A stretch of DNA of 5,516 nt from Gemmatimonadota bacterium (GCA_029884515.1 JAOUHR010000161.1:1-5516); one strand, 5' to 3'. Shown: positions 1 to 5,504, numbered from the stretch's first letter. Numbers and translations are program-made. Notes: generated by a model from the sequence alone, not told the origin.

Positions 1-1338
1 GACGAACGGCGCGGAGGCGCTCGCCGGGTCGAATCCGAGGCGCCGGAGGATGAACGGCAGCATCGCGCCGGTGAGCGAACCGAAGGTGACGACGCCGAGG
101 AGCGAGAAGCCGACGGTGAGCGCGACGCGCACGTGGTAGATGCCGTAGTCGTAGAGCCCGATCCACTGCCAGGCGAGCACGCGAGAGACACCGAGGATGC
201 CGAGGATGGCCCCGAGCGCGAGGCCGGCCGGCAGCTCGCGGCGGACGACGCGCCACCAGTCCCGGAGTTCCACTTCGCGCAGCGCCATCGCGCGGATGAT
301 CAGCGACGTCGCCTGCGAGCCCGAGTTGCCGCCGGAGCTGATGATGAGCGGCACGAAGAGCGCGAGCACCACCGCGCTCGCGATCTCGGCCTCGTAGTAG
401 GCCATCGCGCCGGCGGTCATCATCTCGCCGACGAAGAGGATCATCAGCCAGCCGGCGCGCTTGCGGAGGAGCTCGACGAAGCCGCTGCTCAGGTACGGAT
501 CCTCGAGGGCCTCGAGGCCGCCGAACTTCTGCGCGTCCTCGGTCTGCTCCTCCTGGATCACGTCGATGACGTCGTCCACCGTCACGACACCCATCAACCG
601 GTGATCCGCGTCCACCACCGGCACGGCGACGAGGTCGTAGTTGGAGGTGAGCTGCGCGACCTCCTCTCGGTCGGCGTTGGGCTCCACGGTCACGATCTCG
701 GACCAGGCGAGGTCCCGGATGCGGGCGCCCTCCGGCGCCGCGAGCAGCTCACGCAGCGAGAGCACGCCGCGGAGCACGCCGCGCTTGTCCACCGCGTACA
801 CCGTGTTCATCGCCTCGCGGCGGCCGGCGCGCGCGATCGCCCGCACCGCGGCGAGCGCCTCCTCCACCGTCTGGTCCTCCGGCACCGAGACGAACTCGGT
901 GGTCATCAGGCCGCCGGCGGTGTCCGGCTCGTACTGGAGCAGTCGTTCCGTCTCGGCCCGCTCCCGCTCGGGGATCGCCTCGAGGATCTCGTCGGCGACC
1001 TCCTCGTCCATCTCCTCGAGCGCGTCGGCGCGGTCGTCCGGCGTCATCCGGGCGAGGAGGACCGCCGCGTACTCGGGGTCGAGCGCCTCGAGGATCTCGG
1101 CGCGCAGGTCGTCCTCGAGGTACTCCAGCACGTTGGCGGCGCGCGCGGCGGTGAGCGCGGCCAGGAAGCGCGGCACCATCGCGCGCGGCAGGAGCTCCGC
1201 GACGTCCGCCAGGTCGGCCGGATGGAGTTCATCCGTCTCGACGGCGATCGACGCCGGCTCGGTCTCGAGCAGGTCGATGATGTCGGGCGCGACGAGCGAC
1301 GCGACCGACCGCTCCGTATCGCGCTGGTCCTGGCTCAC
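1..1338 (-). CDS. mgtE: MgtE-family magnesium transporter, 3' end cut by window edge
   Basis: This gene encodes a homodimeric inner-membrane Mg2+ channel/transporter whose cytosolic part closes the pore when intracellular Mg2+ is high. Reading leftwards from a GTG at 1338, 446 codons are open to the window edge. Residues about 30-135 form the acidic, helical MgtE N domain. Two CBS domains follow at about 140-200 and 205-262. A plug-like helix at about 263-290 leads into transmembrane segments starting near GWLMILFVGEMMTAGAM (296-312). The family signature FVPLIISSGGNSGSQATS lies at 328-345, and GAMLPFILRRLGFDPAS at 424-440. Family members are about 450 residues, so only the end of the last helix is missing. 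The conserved pore aspartate (Asp432 in Thermus thermophilus) should lie just beyond the edge. The GTG start is supported by GGGGGAG six bases upstream and by an in-frame TGA at 1359-1357 that excludes a longer protein. The 450-codon plus-strand reading frame opposite this gene is a composition artefact. Confidence 0.97.
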   Translation of the reverse strand, partial: MSQDQRDTERSVASLVAPDIIDLLETEPASIAVETDELHPADLADVAELLPRAMVPRFLAALTAARAANVLEYLEDDLRAEILEALDPEYAAVLLARMTPDDRADALEEMDEEVADEILEAIPERERAETERLLQYEPDTAGGLMTTEFVSVPEDQTVEEALAAVRAIARAGRREAMNTVYAVDKRGVLRGVLSLRELLAAPEGARIRDLAWSEIVTVEPNADREEVAQLTSNYDLVAVPVVDADHRLMGVVTVDDVIDVIQEEQTEDAQKFGGLEALEDPYLSSGFVELLRKRAGWLMILFVGEMMTAGAMAYYEAEIASAVVLALFVPLIISSGGNSGSQATSLIIRAMALREVELRDWWRVVRRELPAGLALGAILGILGVSRVLAWQWIGLYDYGIYHVRVALTVGFSLLGVVTFGSLTGAMLPFILRRLGFDPASASAPFV

Positions 1339-1344
1339 GGGGTG

Positions 1345-1351
1345 CTCCCCC
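1345..1351 (-). promoter_or_regulatory. Ribosome binding site deciding the GTG start of mgtE
   Basis: GGGGGAG on the minus strand is a purine-rich Shine-Dalgarno sequence six bases before the GTG at 1338. It fixes a non-ATG start for mgtE, and the in-frame stop 19 bases upstream of the start leaves no realistic alternative. The element lies in a very GC-rich context and could be partly occluded by adjacent CCCC runs. Confidence 0.6.
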
Positions 1352-1421
1352 GGGGTTCACGGGTGTCCGGTCGCGCGCGCGCGATCCGATTGAGGCGACG
1401 ACGTTCGAAGCTAACCGAGCG

Positions 1422-1477
1422 CGCGGGGGGCGGACAGACGACACCGAGCTGCGGGATCGCTTCCGCACGCCCCCGCG
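1422..1477 (-). promoter_or_regulatory. Potential structured leader element upstream of mgtE
   Basis: In the predicted mgtE leader, minus-strand CGCGGGGGCG (1477-1468) can pair with CGCCCCCCGCG (1432-1422): eight perfect pairs, one bulged C, then two more pairs. Immediately inside, TGCGG (1467-1463) can pair with CCGCA (1454-1450) as a second hairpin. The arrangement is a closing stem with an internal hairpin. Mg2+ transporters are often controlled by leader RNAs (the M-box is known for this), but I do not recognise M-box conserved sequence here. The high GC content makes chance pairing likely, so the regulatory role is inference. Confidence 0.25.
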
Positions 1478-1490
1478 ACGGTTGAAACCG

Positions 1491-1520
1491 AGTAAACCCT
1501 TCGGCCGTACGCGGTGTCAG
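1491..1520 (-). promoter_or_regulatory. Candidate sigma70-type promoter for mgtE
   Basis: On the minus strand CTGACA (1520-1515, five of six matches to TTGACA) is separated by 18 bases from TTTACT (1496-1491, four of six matches to TATAAT). This is one of the few A/T-containing stretches in the gap. A transcript from it would start near 1484 and carry a leader of about 145 bases before the mgtE GTG. The assignment is by eye against the E. coli consensus, which may not be ideal for this organism. Confidence 0.35.
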
Positions 1521-1611
1521 AAGGAGTGAAGGTCCGATCTGAGTTGGCAGTGGGGTGCGGGTCGGTGCTGGTGGGGGGCCGGCCGGCCTCCTGCCCGCTC
1601 GATCGGAGGCT

Positions 1612-1669
1612 GGACCGCAAGGTTCGACCGGCGCGTCGGGGGATCCGTGGAAGGTTCCCCGGCGCGTCG
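1612..1669. repeat. Imperfect tandem direct repeat of about 28 bases
   Basis: Two adjacent copies, 1612-1638 and 1641-1669, share the blocks GGA, CCG, AAGGTTC and CCGGCGCGTCG in the same order, with one- to two-base length differences between blocks. The last block is identical over 11 bases at 1628-1638 and 1659-1669. In the second copy GGGGATCC (1639-1646) can also fold against GGTTCCCC (1653-1660) with one mismatch and a six-base loop. The repeat lies just downstream of the HMA-like gene on its strand. Function is unknown; it may be a local duplication. Confidence 0.5.
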
Positions 1670-1686
1670 TGCGTTCGGGCCCGCGA

Positions 1687-1917
1687 TCAGAGGGTGGGCA
1701 GGGCGCGCGGGAGCGTCACGACGCGCGTGACCGCGAAGCCGGCGGCGCCTATGGCGTCGCGGAGCGCCGCCTCCGTCACCGAGCCGTCGTGCTCCACCAC
1801 CACGCGCCCGAGCTCCACGTCCGCCCGGGTGATGCCCCCGACGGCCGCGAGCGCGGTGAACACTGCGTGACGCGCGTGCACTGCGAGCATGCCCTCGATC
1901 GTGAGCTCGTATCGCAT
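1687..1917 (-). CDS. Small HMA-fold (CopZ-like) protein lacking the metal-binding cysteines
   Basis: This gene encodes a 76-residue soluble protein with the layout of a heavy-metal-associated (HMA/MerP/CopZ) domain: a first strand with ELTIEGM at 4-10, a helix HAVFTALAAV at 17-26, strands GITRADVELGRVVVEHDG at 28-45, a helix AALRDAIGAAGF at 50-61, and a final strand ending near 65. In active family members GM is followed by T-C-x-x-C, which binds Cu(I), Zn or Hg. Here the same positions read L-A-V-H-A, so both cysteines are alanine (residues 12 and 15), and the protein has no cysteine at all. Canonical soft-metal chaperoning is therefore unlikely. An adapted role such as protein interaction, or a diverged paralogue, is more plausible. 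The reading frame is intact, so this is not an obvious pseudogene. The ATG has no clear Shine-Dalgarno sequence; a -10-like TACATT lies six bases upstream. The fold assignment is strong; the function is unknown. Confidence 0.85.
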   Translation of the reverse strand: MRYELTIEGMLAVHARHAVFTALAAVGGITRADVELGRVVVEHDGSVTEAALRDAIGAAGFAVTRVVTLPRALPTL

Positions 1918-1923
1918 GCGGAG

Positions 1924-1929
1924 AATGTA
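1924..1929 (-). promoter_or_regulatory. Possible -10 element of a leaderless promoter for the HMA-like gene
   Basis: Minus-strand TACATT (four of six matches to TATAAT) ends six bases before the ATG at 1917, so transcription would begin at or within a base or two of the start codon. The absence of a Shine-Dalgarno sequence fits a leaderless transcript. No good -35 is visible. The site lies in a divergent region; AGTACT (1929-1934), a six-base palindrome, could also contribute to a plus-strand promoter for the dehydrogenase gene. Confidence 0.3.
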
Positions 1930-2015
1930 GTACTGGCGTCATGCGGGTTCGGGCGGCGAGTTTCCGGGGGTCGCGCCACCCGGCCGCCCCTCTCCCACCG
2001 TCCGCCTCCTCCGCC

Positions 2016-2912
2016 GTGTCCCTGCCCGTCGCATTCCTCGGCCTTGGCGCCATCGGCGCCCCGATGGCCCGCCACCTCGCCACCGACGCGTTCACGCTGC
2101 GTGTCTGGAACCGAACCGCGTCCCGCGCGGCCGCCTTCGCCGCCGAGCATGGTGCCACCCACGCGAAGACGCCCGCCGAGGCCGTGCGAGGTGCGAGCGC
2201 CGTCGTCACCTGCTTCCCCGTCTCCCGCGATCTCGAGTCGCTGCTCGACGGGCCGGACGGCCTCCTCGCCGGCCTGTCGAAGGGCGCGGTGCTGATCGAC
2301 TGCACCTCGGGCGACCCGGCGACCTCGCAGCGCATCGCCGCCCGGCTGGCGGCTGCCGGCGTGGACTTCCTTGACGCGCCGGTCTCCGGAGGCGTGAAGG
2401 CTGCCGTCGCCGGAACGCTCACCGTGATGATAGGTGGTGACGCCGCCACGCTGAAGCGCGCGCGGCCCGTGATCGACGCGTTCGGCGAGAAGGTCATCCA
2501 CTGCGGCGCCGTCGGCACCGGCGACGCCGTGAAGGCGGTGAACAACGCCCTGCTCGCGATGCACGTCTGGTCCACGGCCGAGGGACTCATCACGCTGCGG
2601 CGCGCCGGGGTGGACCCGGCGGTGGCGCTCGACGTGATCAACACCTCGAGCGGCCGGTCGAACGCGTCGATGAACCTCTTCCCGGAGCGGGTGATCACCC
2701 GCGCCTTCCCCCGCACGTTCCGGCTCGCGTTGCTCGACAAGGACGTCGGCATCGCGGCGCAGGTCGCCCGTGACCAGAAGGTGCCGTCCCCGCTCATCCA
2801 ACTCACCGCCGAGCTCTTCCAGGCCGCACACCGCGCGCTTGGCGAGGAGGCCGACCACGTGGAGGCCGTCAAGTTCGTGGAATCGCTCGCCGGCCAGGAG
2901 ATCATCCCATGA
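2016..2912 (+). CDS. Beta-hydroxyacid dehydrogenase (3-hydroxyisobutyrate dehydrogenase / glyoxylate-succinate semialdehyde reductase family)
   Basis: This gene encodes a cytosolic NAD(P)-dependent oxidoreductase interconverting a beta-hydroxy acid and the matching semialdehyde or oxo acid. Counting from GTG 2016 (298 residues, typical length): the Rossmann motif GLGAIG is at 9-14, N32-R33-T34 closes the second strand, the substrate loop DAPVSGG is at 120-126, GTLTVMIGG at 133-141, the catalytic-lysine motif GTGDAVKAVNN at 167-177 (Lys173), and LDKDVGIA at 240-247. An Asn-Arg-Thr after strand two, instead of an acidic residue, suggests NADP(H), by analogy with glyoxylate/semialdehyde reductases. 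The exact substrate cannot be told. Start choice: GTG 2016 puts the first strand four residues in, as in relatives. An in-frame ATG at 1941 would add 25 Arg/Ala/Pro/Ser-rich residues without family similarity. Neither start has a good Shine-Dalgarno sequence (GGAGA at 1920-1924 is 16 bases from the ATG), so 1941 remains possible. The stop overlaps the next gene's ATG, indicating an operon. Confidence 0.93.
   Translation: MSLPVAFLGLGAIGAPMARHLATDAFTLRVWNRTASRAAAFAAEHGATHAKTPAEAVRGASAVVTCFPVSRDLESLLDGPDGLLAGLSKGAVLIDCTSGDPATSQRIAARLAAAGVDFLDAPVSGGVKAAVAGTLTVMIGGDAATLKRARPVIDAFGEKVIHCGAVGTGDAVKAVNNALLAMHVWSTAEGLITLRRAGVDPAVALDVINTSSGRSNASMNLFPERVITRAFPRTFRLALLDKDVGIAAQVARDQKVPSPLIQLTAELFQAAHRALGEEADHVEAVKFVESLAGQEIIP
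2896..2912 (+). promoter_or_regulatory. Ribosome binding site and ATGA stop-start overlap coupling two genes
   Basis: AGGAG at 2896-2900 lies eight bases before the ATG at 2909, inside the last codons of the dehydrogenase. The ATG (2909-2911) overlaps the dehydrogenase TGA (2910-2912). This geometry is typical of translational coupling and indicates that the two enzymes are made together from one mRNA. Confidence 0.8.
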
Positions 2913-4183
2913 CGCCCGCCCGCACCGCGCCCGCCGCCGCGCCGGCGAAGTCGCCGGCGAAGGCCGCACTCGACGTCGCCGCGATCCGCGCGCGCTTCCC
3001 GGCGCTCGCGCGCAAGCAGGGCAGGCACCCGGTGGCCTACTTCGACGGGCCCGGGGGCACGCAGGTGCCGCAGTCCGTGGTGGACGCGATGGCGGACTAC
3101 ATGCTCCACCACAACGCGAACACGCACTGGGCCTATCCGTCGAGCATTGAGACGGACGCGATGCTCGCCGCCGCCCGCGAGGCCTGCGCCGACTTCCTGA
3201 ACGCCTCGGTGCGCGAGGTCTGGTTCGCGAACAACATGACGACCGGCACCTTCCACCTCGCGCGGGCGCTCGGCCGCGGCTGGGGCGCCGGCGACGAGAT
3301 CGTCATCACGGACCTCGACCACCACGCCAACGTCGCGCCCTGGCGCGCGCTCGAGCGCGAGCGCGGGGTGACCATCAAGCGCGTGGCGGTGAAGCTCGAC
3401 CGCGGTCAACTCGACTGGGATTCACTCCGTGCGGCCCTCTCGTCGCGCACGCGGCTGCTGGCGATCGGCGCCGGGTCCAATGCGCTGGGCACCATCACCG
3501 ACGTCGCCGCGGCCACGCGCCTCGCACACGAGGCCGGTGCGCTCGCGTACGTGGACGCGGTGCATTACGCGCCGCACGCGCTGGTGGACGTCCGCGCGAT
3601 CGGCTGCGACTTCCTCGGCTGCTCCGCCTACAAGTTCTACGGCCCGCACGTCGGCCTGCTCTATGGCCGTGAGTCACTCGTGGCGGCGCTCGACGTGCCG
3701 CGGCTCGAACCCGCGCCTGACGAGGCGCCGGAGCGGATGGAGACCGGCACGCAGAACCACGAGGGGATCGTCGGGACGGGTGCTGCCATCGACTTCCTCG
3801 CCTCCCTGGGCGCGGGCGCCACGCGACGCACGCGGCTCGCGAGTGCCTTCGCCGCGCTGCACCATCGTGGGCAGGCGCTCTTCGCGCGCATGTGGGAGGG
3901 GCTGGGCGCCGTGCCCGGCGTGACCCGGTTCGGCCCGCCGCCGGACCAGCCGCGCACACCGACGCTCGGATTCACGCTGGCGGGCCACGACAGCGAATCG
4001 GTCGCGCGGGCCCTGGCCGAGCGCGGGGTCTTCGTCAGTCACGGGGACTTCTACGCGGCGACGATCGTGGACCTGCTGGGGCTGTCGAAGGCGGGACTCG
4101 TGCGCGTCGGCGCGGCGTGCTACACGTCGGACGACGAGGTGGAACGGCTCATCGCCGGCGTGGCAGGGCTGGCGCGGGCGTAG
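2909..4183 (+). CDS. Class V PLP-dependent enzyme, cysteine desulfurase-like but without the catalytic cysteine
   Basis: This gene encodes a 424-residue fold-type I PLP enzyme, probably a cytosolic dimer. After a low-complexity Ala/Pro/Lys N-terminus (3-20) comes IRARFPAL (26-33) and then YFDGPGGTQVP (44-54), which resembles the VC1184 subfamily of desulfurase-like proteins. PLP-site residues visible are MTTGT at 110-114 (phosphate binding), His139 in DLDHHANV (ring stacking), Asp216 in YVDAVHY, and the Schiff-base Lys242 in SAYKFYGPHVG. ETGTQNHEGI (278-287) and Arg398 in LVRVG, a likely carboxylate-binding arginine, also fit. In SufS/CsdA an RxGHHCA-type loop supplies the catalytic cysteine; here that loop reads SHGDFYAA (377-384) with no cysteine. 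Cys404 belongs to a later segment matching the R-x-S-x-x-x-Y-N-T region. Cysteine desulfuration by the known mechanism is therefore unlikely; a lyase, aminotransferase or other PLP reaction is possible. The gene is coupled to the upstream dehydrogenase and may act on the same pathway. Confidence 0.93.
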   Translation: MTPARTAPAAAPAKSPAKAALDVAAIRARFPALARKQGRHPVAYFDGPGGTQVPQSVVDAMADYMLHHNANTHWAYPSSIETDAMLAAAREACADFLNASVREVWFANNMTTGTFHLARALGRGWGAGDEIVITDLDHHANVAPWRALERERGVTIKRVAVKLDRGQLDWDSLRAALSSRTRLLAIGAGSNALGTITDVAAATRLAHEAGALAYVDAVHYAPHALVDVRAIGCDFLGCSAYKFYGPHVGLLYGRESLVAALDVPRLEPAPDEAPERMETGTQNHEGIVGTGAAIDFLASLGAGATRRTRLASAFAALHHRGQALFARMWEGLGAVPGVTRFGPPPDQPRTPTLGFTLAGHDSESVARALAERGVFVSHGDFYAATIVDLLGLSKAGLVRVGAACYTSDDEVERLIAGVAGLARA

Positions 4184-4218
4184 CGCGCGCCCTCTGAGGG
4201 AGCCGCACCTCGGCGTGG

Positions 4219-4232
4219 TATATTGCAATATG
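4219..4232 (+). promoter_or_regulatory. -10 element and 12-base palindrome over the lipoprotein start codon
   Basis: TATATT (4219-4224, five of six matches to TATAAT) ends five bases before the ATG at 4230, so a transcript would start at or next to the ATG and be leaderless. ATATTGCAATAT (4220-4231) is a perfect palindrome spanning most of the -10 and the first two bases of the start codon, and could bind a dimeric regulator. No Shine-Dalgarno sequence and only a weak -35 (CTGAGG, 4194-4199, spacing 19) are visible. It is a conspicuously A/T-rich island in very GC-rich DNA. Confidence 0.45.
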
Positions 4233-5504
4233 CGCGCCCGCCCGCTCCTCCTCGCGACCGTCGTCGGCCTGCTCGCGGCGTGCGAGCAAGCGCCAGTGCC
4301 GTCGCCGGCGCCGCGCGCGGAGTTCATCATCGCCGCCGCCGACTCGGTGTTCTGGGTGCGCTCCGACGAGGACGGCATCCGGGTGCGCGGCGCACCGATG
4401 GTGCTCGCGCAAGTCGGCGGCCGGTTCGCCGAGCTCTTCCTCACCGACGACGACTTCTCGTTCTACGACGCCGTCTACGTCGGCCACCGTCTCTACAAGC
4501 GCGACCTGATCAGCGGCGACTCGGTGCAGCTCTATGCCGACACGCTGATGCCGCTGCTGGCCCGGGCATACGCTGCGGTGAATCCGGACGAGCGGCCGCT
4601 CAGCGCGGACGAGCAGGGGAGCGAGAACCCGCGCACGATCGCCACGGCAGACCTGATGGTGCTCGACGTGCACGGGCCCTGGCTCTCGTACGAGTACCAC
4701 ACGGACGTGGACGTGATCGGTGGCGTCTCGTCGCACGGCGCGCGCCGCGGCGTCATCGACCTGCGCACCGGCGCGCTCGCGACACTCGACGGGATGTTCG
4801 GTGCGCCCTCCGCACGCCGACTCGCCACCGAGGGCCGCGAGCGGTGGCGCATGATGCGTGACTCGCTGCGCCAGTTGGAGGAACGTGATGGGCGGGGGGC
4901 GGGGGATGAACTCGATCGCCTGGCCTTCGACCCGCGCAGCTTCGTCCTCGGGGTGGTGGACCGGGCGCCGCGGCTCCGATTCGCCGTGGTGCAGAGCAAC
5001 GCGGCCGTGGCGACCGGCGTCATGGAACTCGACCCGATCGTGCTCGACGAACCCGCCTGGTGGCCTGAGGTGCGCGAGTCGCGACCGGTGGAAGAGTACA
5101 TCCAGGAGCGCGCGTGGCCGCGCGACGGCTTCACGCTCGTGGGTCGCAACGCCGACACGCCGATGGCGCGCGTCGCGTTCGCCCTGCGTGATGACGCCGG
5201 CACCGAGTGGAAGCTCGGCTCGCTGCCCTCGCCCGTGCTGCGCGTGATGTGGCTGGGCGACTCCACGGACGCTCCGGGCACGCGCGCCGCGCTCACCCGG
5301 GCGTTCAACGAGGCCGCGTTCTACTCACAGGACACCCGCATCGTCCGCCACGAGCTGCGCGCACCTCCGCCCGCCGTGTCCGTGCGGAATGTCTCACGCG
5401 TCCGGCCACCCGCCCCCGCACCCCGCCGCGCGATGGCGTCACCCACGCGCCTGCGCGCGGCGACCGCACCCTCGCCCCCTGTCCACCGCACCGGAGCCCG
5501 TTGA
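4230..5504 (+). CDS. Lipoprotein of unknown function
   Basis: I do not recognise this 424-residue protein. It begins with a lipoprotein signal peptide: Arg2 and Arg4, a hydrophobic core (6-14), and a lipobox LAAC at 15-18, predicting lipidation on Cys18 and anchoring to a membrane with the rest outside the cytoplasm. A Pro/Ala linker (21-30) leads to a mixed alpha/beta region rich in Trp, Tyr and Asp (e.g. FIIAAADSVFWVRSDEDG at 32-49 and LTDDDFSFYDAVYVGHRLYK at 71-90), a charged helical stretch (202-232), and WLGDSTDAPGTRAALTRAFNEAAFYSQD (341-368). The last 48 residues (377-424) are very different: ten Arg, eleven Pro and no acidic residue. ATG 4230 is chosen over an in-frame GTG at 4215 because only 4230 places the signal peptide at the N-terminus, and the GTG lies upstream of the likely -10 element. 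The gene follows the PLP enzyme by 46 bases; it may be read through or use its own promoter. Confidence 0.85.
   Translation: MRARPLLLATVVGLLAACEQAPVPSPAPRAEFIIAAADSVFWVRSDEDGIRVRGAPMVLAQVGGRFAELFLTDDDFSFYDAVYVGHRLYKRDLISGDSVQLYADTLMPLLARAYAAVNPDERPLSADEQGSENPRTIATADLMVLDVHGPWLSYEYHTDVDVIGGVSSHGARRGVIDLRTGALATLDGMFGAPSARRLATEGRERWRMMRDSLRQLEERDGRGAGDELDRLAFDPRSFVLGVVDRAPRLRFAVVQSNAAVATGVMELDPIVLDEPAWWPEVRESRPVEEYIQERAWPRDGFTLVGRNADTPMARVAFALRDDAGTEWKLGSLPSPVLRVMWLGDSTDAPGTRAALTRAFNEAAFYSQDTRIVRHELRAPPPAVSVRNVSRVRPPAPAPRRAMASPTRLRAATAPSPPVHRTGAR

Larger units (their letters stand above)
1339..1686. other. 348-base gap between mgtE and the HMA-like gene
   Basis: No convincing gene lies here; reading frames through it are rich in Arg, Pro and Ser and resemble no known protein. 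The mgtE-proximal half holds its ribosome binding site, a (CG)6 run at 1372-1383, the candidate structured leader and the candidate promoter. The other half holds a hairpin on the plus strand (1583-1591 with 1605-1613, nine pairs including one G-U, 13-base loop), a palindrome CGGGCCCG at 1676-1683, and an imperfect direct repeat at 1612-1669. I see no clear intrinsic terminator with a T tract for the HMA-like gene and no recognisable tRNA, tmRNA, RNase P RNA or 6S RNA. Confidence 0.6.

Noticed and set aside
1372..1383. (CG)6 run as a possible Z-DNA or microsatellite element
   Set aside because: Twelve alternating bases are not unusual at this GC content and there is no further support for a function.
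133..1485. 450-codon open frame on the plus strand
   Set aside because: It lies antisense to mgtE, whose protein motifs are unmistakable. The Arg/His/Asp/Glu/Val-rich translation is the usual artefact of an opposite-strand frame in GC-rich coding DNA.
1411..1620. 69-codon minus-strand frame in the mgtE upstream gap
   Set aside because: It has no Shine-Dalgarno sequence and no recognisable composition, and it overlaps the candidate mgtE promoter and leader; I treat the region as non-coding.
1639..1660. GGGGATCC/GGTTCCCC hairpin as an intrinsic terminator of the HMA-like gene
   Set aside because: The stem has a mismatch and is followed on the minus strand by GC-rich sequence without a T tract.
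1776..2969. 397-codon open frame on the minus strand
   Set aside because: It is a shadow of the dehydrogenase on the opposite strand, with low-complexity Gly/Arg/His translation and no family features.
1517..3409. 630-codon open frame on the minus strand
   Set aside because: It is antisense to the dehydrogenase and the start of the PLP enzyme and also crosses the HMA-like gene in another frame. It has no domain signature and an implausible Arg/Ala/Ser composition.
4190..4200. CCCTCTGAGGG as a terminator between the PLP enzyme and the lipoprotein gene
   Set aside because: The stem is only four to five pairs with a one- to three-base loop and no T tract follows, so it is too weak to call.
4532..5308. 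258-codon and other minus-strand frames opposite the lipoprotein gene
   Set aside because: The Ser/Arg-rich translation is typical of an antisense shadow, while the plus strand has a signal peptide and coherent composition.
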